A program made the translations under genes and the position numbers. From NCBI GenBank assembly GCA_044355655.1, contig JBIKXS010000023.1, positions 1 through 50,248 on the forward strand: a stretch of 50,248 nt of DNA, read 5' to 3'. The first letter of the stretch is position 1. Every line of letters starts with the position of its first letter. The notes below the pieces were generated by a model. It was not told the DNA's origin and did no database searches. It saw nothing but the letters and a program-made list of their open reading frames with translations. Shown piece after piece: positions 16,771 through 23,958 of this stretch. Source of the DNA: UBA3064 sp023258775 (lineage in GTDB: Bacteria > Pseudomonadota > Gammaproteobacteria > Burkholderiales > Burkholderiaceae_E).

Positions 16771-16814
16771 GCGCCCAAAGGAAGCGCCCAAAGGAAGCGC
16801 CTATTGGAAGCGCC
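16771..16814 (+). repeat. 13-bp tandem repeat after the subtilase gene
   Basis: Unit GCGCCCAAAGGAA occurs twice exactly, then once with three changes (GCGCCTATTGGAA), followed by a partial GCGCC. It begins directly after the subtilase stop codon and ends about 30 bp before the next start codon. No terminator features are seen in it. Confidence 0.9.
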
Positions 16815-16844
16815 GTTTCGTGATAACAAAACTGAGGCATTCAA

Positions 16845-17333
16845 ATGCAATTAAAGCATCGCGCTTTTCATATGATGAAGCCCATGGAAGTCATCATCGT
16901 TTTGGCAGTTATTAATTTATTCCTAATAAGCTCAGGCAAAGCGAATGCCAATGAGCAAGAAAAGTCACTAACCCATTCGTTGCCATCGCTTAAGAAAGCG
17001 CCCAACGGGGTCAATGAGGACCGGGTATGGTTTAACGGAAAAAGACGCGTAAACATTCCCTCCGAGCGCTTGCGTAATTTAGAACCGAGCTTGGTTGTCA
17101 CCCTTAAGGGTCGGGACTCCACAGATACCGTCTCGGCGCTAACCAAGCTCGGTTACCCTGTTGAAGCAACCAGAGTTCGTGACGTCTATTTGATTTATCT
17201 CCAGCCCATCAAGGCTTCAACAGGATTCTCCGGTACAGCCCAAGACGTTCTCGAATTATCGTTACAACTTGAGCATGTTCAGGGTATCGAGCGCATTGAG
17301 TTGAATCACCGACTTGGGCTTGGCTATCGCTAG
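16845..17333 (+). CDS. Small secreted protein, possible subtilase propeptide acting in trans
   Basis: Not recognised as a named family. 162 residues; start at ATG 16845 preceded by GAGG with 8-bp spacing. A signal peptide runs from the Lys/His-rich start through a hydrophobic core (VIIVLAVINLFLIS) to about ANANEQ. The C-terminal ~90 residues show the strand-helix-strand-strand-helix-strand order of subtilase propeptides: PSLVVTLKG, a helix containing VSALTKLG, EATRVRDVYLIYLQPI, a helix AQDVLELSLQLEHVQG, then IERIELNHRLGLG. The last helix and strand resemble the 'l..lpgV..ve.n' end of I9-like prodomains. It follows a subtilase that lacks a propeptide, 74 bp away on the same strand. I infer a separately encoded folding chaperone or inhibitor; an unrelated secreted protein is the alternative. 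Confidence 0.5.
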   Translation: MQLKHRAFHMMKPMEVIIVLAVINLFLISSGKANANEQEKSLTHSLPSLKKAPNGVNEDRVWFNGKRRVNIPSERLRNLEPSLVVTLKGRDSTDTVSALTKLGYPVEATRVRDVYLIYLQPIKASTGFSGTAQDVLELSLQLEHVQGIERIELNHRLGLGYR

Positions 17334-17370
17334 CCAGCATTGTTTAACTTGTTGTTAGCGTCAAGCCCCC

Positions 17371-17446
17371 AAAAAAAAGCCTGCGATTTGGCAGGCTGAA
17401 TACCCCACGCGTCGAGGGGTTGGGAGACAACCCGGAGGACGGGCTG
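17371..17446 (-). ncRNA. Candidate small RNA B with promoter, anti-SD loops and terminator
   Basis: On the minus strand a promoter TTGACA-N17-TAAATT (17482-17477 and 17459-17454) would start an RNA near 17447. The RNA forms CAGCCCG-TCCTC-CGGGTTG (7-bp stem, one G-U pair, loop TCCTC), then single-stranded TCTCC, a second hairpin ACCCC/GGGGT (17420-17402), and a terminator AGCCTGC/GCAGGCT followed by T7-8 (17397-17371). Loop TCCTC and linker TCTCC are complementary to Shine-Dalgarno GGAGG/GGAGA, a property of several alphaproteobacterial regulatory RNAs with CCUCC loops. No minus-strand gene precedes the terminator. The layout and a 10-nt core are shared with candidate RNA A at 4304-4381. Both promoter hexamers lie inside the palindromic operators at 17450-17494. 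Confidence 0.6.
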
Positions 17447-17449
17447 CAA

Positions 17450-17494
17450 TGTCAATTTAACTTGACACCTTTAGTTTGTCAATCTGTTTTGACT
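17450..17494. promoter_or_regulatory. Two tandem PpsR/CrtJ-type palindromes
   Basis: TGTCAATTTAACTTGACA (17450-17467) is a perfect palindrome fitting TGTC-N10-GACA, the published PpsR/CrtJ operator form. TGTCAATCTGTTTTGACT (17477-17494) is a second copy with one end base changed. They are separated by 9 bp, similar to the closely paired sites to which CrtJ binds cooperatively. They cover the promoter of candidate RNA B and the -35 of the rightward promoter for the B12-domain genes. AerR/PpaA proteins, which the downstream genes resemble, work together with PpsR/CrtJ. No PpsR gene is in the window. Confidence 0.6.
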
Positions 17495-17517
17495 TTATTG
17501 TTCTGGACAATTAAAGT
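17489..17517 (+). promoter_or_regulatory. Predicted promoter of the first B12-domain gene
   Basis: TTGACT (17489-17494), 17 bp, then TAAAGT (17512-17517), matching sigma-70 at 5 and 4 of 6 positions. Transcription would begin near 17524, about 60 bp before the ATG at 17586. The -35 lies inside the second palindrome, so a bound repressor would block it. Confidence 0.55.
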
Positions 17518-17585
17518 TATTGCATCGCGTATCGCAATCGCTTTTCGTTTGGTTCGACAAGGAAACTTAACGGCGCCCGCTTCCC

Positions 17586-18476
17586 ATGACCGAAGGTTTT
17601 GAACGCTGCTTTACATCCACCATGGAGACAAGCCAGTCTTCAATTGAGGCTGTCTTTCTGAAACAGGTTGTGCCGCTTATTGCTGGGCAGCAAAAGCTCA
17701 AAGCGCAAGTTAATCCCACCATAACCGCCGAGGACTTTGATCACTTTTGTCGGTATTGCCGATGCGGCGATGCAGCCTCGCTTGATGCGCTTTGCCAGAC
17801 TTGGATTGCGCGCGGCATCGCTGCCGAAACGATTGTGGATTCGGCGATCACGGCGGCCGCCCAGGGTTTTGGACAAGCATGGCTTGATGATCAATGCAAC
17901 TTTGCCGAAGTGACACAAGCATGCTGGCAGTTGCAGCTCGTCTTGCAGCGCCTTAGCCCAGAACTTGAGACGAAGCAAGGCTTGGCAGGTCAGCAAATCA
18001 GCGAAAACCATACACAGGCGCAGCTTGAGCTGGCGTCAAGAAGTCGCCCGTTTGGGCTTGCTCAAAAGCCACGCGCACTGGTGCTTGCTGCAGAGCGCGG
18101 TAGCCACAGGCTCGGCCTCATGATTGCATCAAGCCTGTTGCGGCGAGAGGGCCTTGAGGTAGCGAGCGGCAGCTTTTCAGCGCGTTCGCCTTTCATCGAT
18201 GACAAGCATGATCTTGAGGATCCGCGCTTGCGCTTACTTGCCCTAAGTCTTGCCTGCAGCGAAGAACTTAAAGCCTGTCGGGCGCTTGTCAAACAGATCC
18301 GAAGGCAGCGCCCCGATGTTTTCATCGTCATTGGTGGCTGTCTGATCAGCCGCGACGCTAGCCCGCGATCACTCGGTCTTAAGGCCGATGCTGTAATCCA
18401 TGGCAAGCCTGCCTGGCGAGAGATTCTCGAAAGTTATAATATTTTTACTGAAGAACGTCTTAAAAAGATGAATTGA
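17586..18476 (+). CDS. AerR/PpaA-like regulator with cobalamin-binding domain (copy 1)
   Basis: Predicted cytoplasmic regulator of 296 residues. The N-terminal half has the helical cap of B12-binding regulators, with FGQAWLDDQCNFAEVTQACW near residues 95-114 (Trp, Asp and the F-x-x-V-T motif). The C-terminal half is a Rossmann-like B12-binding fold: RALVLAAERGSHRLGLMIASSLLRREG with His174 in the position of the cobalt-coordinating histidine, then VFIVIGGCLISRD and ADAVIHG. In photosynthetic proteobacteria such proteins (AerR, PpaA) sense light or redox through cobalamin and modify the repressor CrtJ/PpsR. Paired PpsR-type palindromes directly upstream support the assignment. No DNA-binding domain is seen. 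The N-terminus may instead begin at ATG 17622. A second paralogue follows 223 bp downstream. Confidence 0.72.
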   Translation: MTEGFERCFTSTMETSQSSIEAVFLKQVVPLIAGQQKLKAQVNPTITAEDFDHFCRYCRCGDAASLDALCQTWIARGIAAETIVDSAITAAAQGFGQAWLDDQCNFAEVTQACWQLQLVLQRLSPELETKQGLAGQQISENHTQAQLELASRSRPFGLAQKPRALVLAAERGSHRLGLMIASSLLRREGLEVASGSFSARSPFIDDKHDLEDPRLRLLALSLACSEELKACRALVKQIRRQRPDVFIVIGGCLISRDASPRSLGLKADAVIHGKPAWREILESYNIFTEERLKKMN

Positions 18477-18567
18477 ACTTGGCTTGAGTCAATGTCTCAA
18501 AGCGTCTTTTTAAGTCATTCCAAGGTGTCTTGTCGACAGGCTTATTGAGCCGACCAAGCTTTGTCCA

Positions 18568-18658
18568 TGGCAAGAAAATGCTTGCCACCAGCGAGTACTT
18601 GGATCAATACTCATTGCGGGGGAAAAGACTGTCGTTTTCCTCGACACGGTGCGCCGTG
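18568..18658 (+). other. Run of four stem-loops before the second B12-domain gene
   Basis: Within 91 bases four hairpins follow one another: TGGCAAG/CTTGCCA (18568-18587), GAGTA-C-TTG/CAATACTC with one bulge (18593-18612), GGAAAA/TTTTCC (18621-18640) and CACGG/CCGTG (18645-18658). No T-run follows, so this is not a plain terminator. It lies 42 bp before the GTG start at 18700, as a structured leader or inter-cistronic element would. It does not contain a recognisable cobalamin-riboswitch B12 box. Confidence 0.5.
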
Positions 18659-18699
18659 CCTCCTCAGATTCATGAAGATTTCAACTTGGGGAGACGAGT

Positions 18700-19530
18700 G
18701 TGGGATCAAGGCGTTCAAACGAAGACAATAGTGCCCAGCATGCCATTGGCAACATGGTTGAACGGCTGGTGCTGCCCAAAATGGTTCAAAGCCATCGAGA
18801 GCTGGGCATAAGGCCCCGGTTAATCTGCGATCTTGATGTGTTCATCGAGAAGTTGCTTGCCAATAACCAGCAGGCCCTATTCGCATCGATCGAATCCTTG
18901 CAGCAGGCTGGCCATCCGCTCGAGCTTATCTACAACGAGCTCTTAACGCCAGCAGCGCGCAGACTTGGCGAAAAATGGCTGAGCGATGAATTCAGCTTCA
19001 GCGAAGTCACACTTGCGACCTGGCAAATTGAACAAATCCTGCATCATTTTCATCAGGATTTCGAAAGCGCCAGGCGGACCCGAGCAAGTAAGGCATCGAT
19101 GCTCATCAGCGTGATGCCTGGCGAACAACACAGCCTGGGCGCCAAAATGCTCAGCGCCTTTTTCAGAAAAGAGCACTGGGACGTCTTCTTGCTTCAGCCA
19201 GAAAGCCTAAGGGCTATTTTGGATGAACTGATGGTCTTTAGACCGCAACTGATCGCGATCACGGTCACCCAGCTCGAATCGCTCGAGCAAATCAAAAGCC
19301 TGCTGAAGCTGGTAAAACAGCAGCCCGCTTTGCGTGCAACGCCCTGGATTATTGGTGGCAGAGTGATCAACGACCATCCAATGCAAGCGGTCGCGGTACT
19401 CTCCGATCGCAATATCCACCTTTGCCAAGGTGACGCAAATCAAGCCCTGGCGCTTGCTCATCGATTACTCGGTCATGAATCAGCAAGGCAGGGACAAAAC
19501 GGGCTTAGCAGCACAGCGGCACAGCATTAA
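18700..19530 (+). CDS. AerR/PpaA-like regulator with cobalamin-binding domain (copy 2)
   Basis: 276-residue paralogue of the preceding regulator. Start is GTG 18700 with GGGGAG seven bases upstream. The helical cap motif appears as LGEKWLSDEFSFSEVTLATW (residues 89-108) and the B12-domain motif as VMPGEQHSLGAKML with His144; then LIAITVTQLES and PWIIGGRVIND form the second half of the fold. The E-x-H-x-x-G form is the one used by light- and redox-sensing regulators rather than the D-x-H-x-x-G of methyltransferases. The Ala/Gln/Ser-rich C-terminus is probably disordered. The 223-bp gap to copy 1 contains a run of hairpins that may tune expression. The two copies might act as partners or bind different cobalamin forms; this cannot be decided here. 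Confidence 0.72.
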   Translation: MGSRRSNEDNSAQHAIGNMVERLVLPKMVQSHRELGIRPRLICDLDVFIEKLLANNQQALFASIESLQQAGHPLELIYNELLTPAARRLGEKWLSDEFSFSEVTLATWQIEQILHHFHQDFESARRTRASKASMLISVMPGEQHSLGAKMLSAFFRKEHWDVFLLQPESLRAILDELMVFRPQLIAITVTQLESLEQIKSLLKLVKQQPALRATPWIIGGRVINDHPMQAVAVLSDRNIHLCQGDANQALALAHRLLGHESARQGQNGLSSTAAQH

Positions 19531-19599
19531 GCGTTTTCGCGCACCTAAGGTGATATCCGCTTCACAGGGGTTTAGCATTTGCTTTGATATGCTTGGTTA

Positions 19600-20229
19600 A
19601 TGAATCCACTGACTCAAACACCAAGCCCCGACGACTTTTCAAATCCCTCGCCTCGACGTCTGATGCACACTCGCCGTATCGAGTCTCAGGGTTTTCGCCG
19701 AGAAGACGGCCTATGGGATATCGAAGCGCGAATCATCGATAGCAAGCCTTTTGCCTATCATGAGCCCTATCGCGGTCAACGCGAAGCCGAAAGCGATGTA
19801 CACAATATTGCGATCAGACTCACCCTTGACGATGACTTTGTGGTTCGCGATATTGAAGTACTCATGTCCGCCGTCCCTTATCCGAGTTGTGCAGGCGCCA
19901 TTCCAAATTTTAAACAATTGATCGGTGCCAAAGTCGGTGCTGGATGGCGCAAAGCCGTTCAAGCCGTTGTCGGATCGACCAAGGGCTGCACGCATGCCCG
20001 AGAGCTACTTTTCCCGATGGCTACGGTTGCTTTCCAGACTTTGTTTGGCTGGGAAGACGAAGCAGAAAGTGCCCAAGAAAAAGCGCGGAGGGCTCAGCGC
20101 GAGCGTTTGCGCGGCGAGCAAGCAGGAAGGCCTCATTTTCTGGACGGCTGCCACAGTTGGGCAAGCGATGGCGAGGTTGTGGCTACGCTTTACCCGCAGT
20201 TCTCGACCCGAAAAAAGCCTCAAGGCTGA
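19600..20229 (+). CDS. DUF2889 family protein
   Basis: 209-residue protein of the DUF2889 family, whose function is unknown. Family-like segments include LMHTRRIESQGFRREDGLWDIEARIIDSKPF at the start, an acidic-hydrophobic stretch IAIRLTLDDDFVVRDIEVLMSAVPYPSCAGAIPNFKQLIGAKVG in the middle, and GSTKGCTHARELLFPMATVAFQT, followed by a conserved-looking C-terminal LDGCHSWASDGEVV. The two Cys and His residues (CTHA, DGCHSW) could form a metal or catalytic site, but I see no clear parallel. No signal peptide or membrane segment. It follows the second B12-domain gene by 69 bp on the same strand and converges with the CysB-like gene, overlapping it by 10 bp. Confidence 0.8.
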   Translation: MNPLTQTPSPDDFSNPSPRRLMHTRRIESQGFRREDGLWDIEARIIDSKPFAYHEPYRGQREAESDVHNIAIRLTLDDDFVVRDIEVLMSAVPYPSCAGAIPNFKQLIGAKVGAGWRKAVQAVVGSTKGCTHARELLFPMATVAFQTLFGWEDEAESAQEKARRAQRERLRGEQAGRPHFLDGCHSWASDGEVVATLYPQFSTRKKPQG

Positions 20230-21146
20230 GCAAATTCAACCTGTCGGCGCAAGTCATCAGGTTGAAGCGTTTGGGTACAAAGCTGGGCGAAACGATATGC
20301 ATAACGTTTTAAAATCTGCCCTCTTCTAAAAGCCATCAAGGTTGTGTTGGGACCAAAAAGATGGCCTGCCTCGATCTTTCGCAAGCCCAAATCACGAATT
20401 GGATCAAAGGCCATAGCGGCAATAATGCCAACGCCAAGGCCACAAGCCACATAAGTCTTGATCACATCAGCATCAAGCGCTGACATCACGATGTTTGGCT
20501 TTTTGGCAAAACGCATAAAGCCCTGCTCGATACGTTGTCGACCGGTGAATCCACTGTGATAAGTAACAAGCGGCCACTTCGCCAGGGCTTCGATATCAAG
20601 CGGTTGACGAAGCAAGGGATGATCAACGGGCACAACAACAGCATGGGTCCATTGATAATAGGGAAAGGTGACAAGTTCGTCGTGCTGCGAAAGCAGTTCA
20701 GTTGCGATACCGATTTGGGCCTGACCTCTCAGTAACCATTCAACAATTTGTTGCGGGCTGCCTTGCTGAAGGCTGAGTTGAACTTTAGGGAATTCGCGTC
20801 GAAATCCGACCACGATGTCGGGCAATACATAGCGAGCCTGCGTGTGCGTCGTGGCAATGCTCAACTGCCCGGTGTCAGTTTCACGAAACTGCTCAGCTAG
20901 GCAGGTGATGTTGCCCGCCTCGACCAATAAACGCTCGAGCATCGGCAAGAGTTGTTCACCGGCCTCGGTCAGGCCCGTGAACCTTTTCCCATGACGGACA
21001 AAAACGCCAAGACCGAGTTCGGTTTCAAACTCACGGACTTGTTTACTAAGGGCCGATTGCGAACTATGCAAGACCTGCGCCGCTGCCGTTAGGCTGAATT
21101 CCTGACGTACTACTTCGCGCACCACGCGCAACTGCAACAGATTCAT
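20220..21146 (-). CDS. cysB: CysB-type LysR transcriptional regulator
   Basis: 308-residue LysR regulator of the CysB/Cbl subgroup, which controls sulfate assimilation and sulfonate use with acetylserine or related effectors. Start set at ATG 21146 because MNLLQLRVVREVVRQEFSLTAAA is the characteristic first helix; a longer frame to 21182 adds only unconserved residues. The winged helix spans residues 1-60 (LHSSQSALSKQVREFE recognition helix), and the effector domain begins with IATTHTQARYVLPDIVVGFRREFPKVQLSL, typical of CysB with its TTHTQARY sulfate-contact loop. Divergent from dsbB with only 38 bp between starts. I cannot tell CysB from Cbl. Confidence 0.85.
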   Translation of the reverse strand: MNLLQLRVVREVVRQEFSLTAAAQVLHSSQSALSKQVREFETELGLGVFVRHGKRFTGLTEAGEQLLPMLERLLVEAGNITCLAEQFRETDTGQLSIATTHTQARYVLPDIVVGFRREFPKVQLSLQQGSPQQIVEWLLRGQAQIGIATELLSQHDELVTFPYYQWTHAVVVPVDHPLLRQPLDIEALAKWPLVTYHSGFTGRQRIEQGFMRFAKKPNIVMSALDADVIKTYVACGLGVGIIAAMAFDPIRDLGLRKIEAGHLFGPNTTLMAFRRGQILKRYAYRFAQLCTQTLQPDDLRRQVEFAQP

Positions 21147-21184
21147 GGCAGGATCGACCCTTGCTTGATGTTTGAAGACCAACG

Positions 21185-21727
21185 ATGCTCAACCTTACCA
21201 TCCGTTCAGAACACTTAAAGGCCGCAATTGGCGCATGGATCGCCTTGATAAGCTTTTCACTTGGCGTGGCGCTTTATAGCCAACATTATCTTGGCATGGT
21301 GCCCTGCCCATGGTGTGTGATCCAACGCCTATTTATGCTGCTTAGCCTTGGATTAAGTCTTTTGATGTTAAGTAGCGTTCGCCTACCCATCGCCTTGCTT
21401 GTTCCGACGCTGGCCCATCTCTTGATACAGCTCAGCGGCATAGCTGCTTCGCTGTATCAGGCCTTGGTTGCAAGCCACGACAGCCAATGCGTCATGGGGC
21501 TTGCAGACAAACTTTTAATGGCAAGCGGTCTTGAGCAAAGCTGGCCTTGGATGTTTGCCGCTTCAACATCCTGCGCTGATGCTGCAAAAGCAACGCTTTT
21601 TGGCATGAGCTTTGCGTGGCTGGCCTTCACACTCTTCTTGCTGGGCGCTTTGTTCTCGCTCGTTTGCATCGGCTCATTGCTGCGCGCGAGCTTTAAGCCG
21701 CTTCTCAAGGAAGCCAATTCGCCATGA
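21185..21727 (+). CDS. dsbB: Disulfide bond formation protein B
   Basis: Inner-membrane quinone reductase that reoxidises DsbA, 180 residues. Four membrane segments are predictable. The first periplasmic loop has CPWC (Cys41-Cys44) directly after the first helix pair, followed by the family's conserved VIQR. The second loop has Cys102 and Cys130, the pair that exchanges with DsbA. Length is typical. The stop codon overlaps the start of the VWA gene (ATGA), so the two are translationally coupled. Divergent from the CysB-like gene, consistent with a small shared promoter region. Confidence 0.93.
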   Translation: MLNLTIRSEHLKAAIGAWIALISFSLGVALYSQHYLGMVPCPWCVIQRLFMLLSLGLSLLMLSSVRLPIALLVPTLAHLLIQLSGIAASLYQALVASHDSQCVMGLADKLLMASGLEQSWPWMFAASTSCADAAKATLFGMSFAWLAFTLFLLGALFSLVCIGSLLRASFKPLLKEANSP

Positions 21728-22884
21728 ATCCTGCGCTACAAGGCCACCTCGCCGAAAACATTTTGCACTTTGCACGGGTGCTTCGCAGCGCGGGCATGCC
21801 CCTGGCTAGCAACCGGATTGTCATGGCGACCGAAGCAGTCCTGGCCGTTGGGCTGCAATCGCTTGAAGACTTACGTTACAGCTTGTGTTGCACGCTCACC
21901 ACGAGCGCGGAGCAGCAAAGTCTGTTTGATCAGGCTTTTACCGCCTTTTGGCGTGATCCCGATTTGCTTGGTAAGGCCATGCAAATGCTGCTTCCAAAAG
22001 TCGACGGCGGGATGGCATCACCCCATGAAGCAAACCGAAGGCTCGCTGAAGCGCTAGCAGCGCCAGCCAAACCACGAAGCGGCGAGGAGCAGGACGACAC
22101 CGAGCAGCAATCAATCGAAGCGAGCATGAGCTTTTCAAATCGTGAATTGTTACAAAAAGCAGATTTTGAAACACTCACCGCCGCCGAATGGGTGGCTGTG
22201 ACAAGACTGATTACCCAAATGCTCCCACAAATGCCGCTCGTGCTATCAAGACGCAAGCAAGCCGCGCTGCATAGGGGCCCAATCGATATGCGCCGAGTTG
22301 CCCGTTACGCCCTAAGAAGCGGCGGTGAGATCATGCAACTACCAAGACGTACCCGCCGCAAGCAAGCCATGCGTGTTGTCGCACTGCTCGACATCTCAGG
22401 CTCGATGACGAGCTATTCAAGAATGTTCTTGTATTTTTTACATGCACTCACCCGCGCTGACCCGCGCACGCAAACACTGGTCTTTGGTACGAGACTGACC
22501 GATTTATCAGCGGCAATGCGTGAGCATGATCCCGATGAAGCCATCGCAAGTGCAGTGAACCTGGTACAGGACTGGAATGGAGGAACTAGAATCGCTGCAA
22601 ACTTAGCACGATTCAATAAAGATATCGGTCATCGGATGGCAGGCTCGCGCAGCATGGTGTTACTGGTGACCGACGGTTTGGAACGCGATGATGCGACCGC
22701 ACTTGGTCAAGAGGCAGCAAGGCTATCCCGGCGTTGCCGGCGATTGCTCTGGCTAAATCCTTTACTTCGCTTTCAGGGTTTCGAACCCAAGGCTAGCGGT
22801 GTACGCGCCCTATTACCTCATGTTCACGAACACCTACCCGTACATAATTTGCAAAGTCTGATGGCACTGGCAAAACTGGGCTAA
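21724..22884 (+). CDS. VWA domain-containing CoxE-like protein
   Basis: 386-residue cytoplasmic protein of the CoxE/VWA group (PF05762). Members are found with MoxR-type AAA ATPases and help insert metals or activate enzymes such as carbon monoxide dehydrogenase. The N-terminal ~200 residues are helical with a polar Glu/Gln-rich linker. The VWA domain begins at about residue 215 with VVALLDISGSMTSYSRMFLYFLHALTR, containing an intact MIDAS D-x-S-x-S, continues with TLVFGTRLTDLS and GGTRIAANLARF (MIDAS Thr region), and ends with RRLLWLNPLLRFQGFEP. No MoxR ATPase is adjacent here; instead it is coupled to dsbB, so its client is unknown. Confidence 0.85.
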   Translation: MNPALQGHLAENILHFARVLRSAGMPLASNRIVMATEAVLAVGLQSLEDLRYSLCCTLTTSAEQQSLFDQAFTAFWRDPDLLGKAMQMLLPKVDGGMASPHEANRRLAEALAAPAKPRSGEEQDDTEQQSIEASMSFSNRELLQKADFETLTAAEWVAVTRLITQMLPQMPLVLSRRKQAALHRGPIDMRRVARYALRSGGEIMQLPRRTRRKQAMRVVALLDISGSMTSYSRMFLYFLHALTRADPRTQTLVFGTRLTDLSAAMREHDPDEAIASAVNLVQDWNGGTRIAANLARFNKDIGHRMAGSRSMVLLVTDGLERDDATALGQEAARLSRRCRRLLWLNPLLRFQGFEPKASGVRALLPHVHEHLPVHNLQSLMALAKLG

Positions 22885-22919
22885 TTGCGCCTTGGTTCTG
22901 CCTGGATAGACTTAGTAAG

Positions 22920-23027
22920 CCTCGGGGTTGTCTAGTTCCTCAGTAGACCTCGGGAATTTGAATTTCTATGAGACCTCGGGAAATCCATTTTTTCAGTAGA
23001 CCTCGGGAATATACATTTCCAAAGGGA
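22920..23027. repeat. Degenerate 27-bp tandem repeat spanning the 3' end of ppk2
   Basis: The word CCTCGGG recurs at 22920, 22948, 22974 and 23001, spaced 28, 26 and 27 bp, each followed by an AT-rich stretch and often by CAGTAGA. The copy at 23001 is inside ppk2 and encodes its last residues (ending IPEVY) and flanks its stop codon; the other three lie in the 108-bp gap between ppk2 and the VWA gene. On the minus strand this looks like repeated, decaying copies of the ppk2 tail with its stop. Confidence 0.75.
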
Positions 23028-23919
23028 CAGGCGTTCGGAAGTATTCAGGATTTCTCACCCTTGCCGGCAGTACCACTTCTTCATGTTGTACCTCCTGATA
23101 CGGAACCTGATGCAGCAAATGGTGAATGCAGTTTAGTCTGGCACGCTTTTTATCAACGGCTGCCACCACATGCCAGGGCGCCTCATCAATATGGGTCCGC
23201 TCGAGCATATTTTCTTTAGCACGCGTGTAGTCTTCCCAACGCTTGCGGCTTTCGAGATCCATAGGACTGAGTTTCCACTGCTTCAATGGATCATGAATTC
23301 GCGCAAGAAACCTCGCGTGCTGCTCCTCATCGGTAATTGAAAACCAATACTTCACAAGCTTGATACCGCTTCTAACCAGCATTCGCTCGAATTCAGGCGT
23401 TGAACGAAAAAACTCCTCGAGATCATCATCGCTACAAAAACCCATCACTTTTTCAACACCCGCCCTGTTGTACCAACTGCGATCAAAGAGCACGATCTCG
23501 CCTGCAGCAGGAAGATGAGAAACATAGCGTTGGAAATACCACTGCGTTTTCTCGCGGTCGTTAGGCGCAGGCAGCGCAGCGACACGACAGACACGGGGAT
23601 TGAGACGCTGCGCAATGCGTTTGATCACGCCACCTTTGCCAGCGGCGTCGCGTCCTTCAAAGACGACCACTAAACGAAACTTGTTTGCAACCACCCAGTC
23701 TTGTAGCTTGACCAGTTCACGCTGCAATCGAATCAACTCGGTGAAGTAAATCCTGCGCGGCAAGGCACTCGCTGATTCAACAATGCCTGGATGCTCGCCA
23801 CCGGCCGGAAACACAAGGGTTTCGTCTTCGAGTTCAAGTTCAAGTTCTTCGTCTAAGGTGTCGAGCAATTCTTCGCGAAGTCTTTCCATCGCTTGACTAT
23901 CTAAGGCTTTCTCATCCAT
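22993..23919 (-). CDS. ppk2: Polyphosphate kinase 2
   Basis: 308-residue class I PPK2 (PF03976), which transfers phosphate between inorganic polyphosphate and nucleoside diphosphates in the cytoplasm. The Walker A motif GRDAAGKGG is at residues 89-97, the lid-region arginines follow in RVAALPAPNDREKTQWYFQRYV, and the Walker B DRSWYNRAGVE begins at Asp146. Further family blocks are ERMLVRSGIKLVKYWFSI, DPLKQWKLSPMDLES and APWHVV. A strongly acidic N-terminal segment (residues 15-33) precedes the domain, which is normal. RBS AAGGA. It is separate from the Pho island, with no Pho box seen upstream. The 3' end is part of a tandem repeat. Confidence 0.93.
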   Translation of the reverse strand: MDEKALDSQAMERLREELLDTLDEELELELEDETLVFPAGGEHPGIVESASALPRRIYFTELIRLQRELVKLQDWVVANKFRLVVVFEGRDAAGKGGVIKRIAQRLNPRVCRVAALPAPNDREKTQWYFQRYVSHLPAAGEIVLFDRSWYNRAGVEKVMGFCSDDDLEEFFRSTPEFERMLVRSGIKLVKYWFSITDEEQHARFLARIHDPLKQWKLSPMDLESRKRWEDYTRAKENMLERTHIDEAPWHVVAAVDKKRARLNCIHHLLHQVPYQEVQHEEVVLPARVRNPEYFRTPVPLEMYIPEVY

Positions 23920-23958
23920 GGCAGTCCTTTCGTTTCGCCTGAGTGTGGCAATGAAGAT

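Noticed and set aside
16771..16814. CRISPR-like array
   Set aside because: Units are contiguous with no spacers, so this is a simple tandem repeat; the same holds for 41803-41867 and 22920-23027.
18480..18699. Cobalamin riboswitch before the second B12-domain gene
   Set aside because: The region is rich in hairpins but lacks the conserved B12 box; I report it only as an unassigned structured region.
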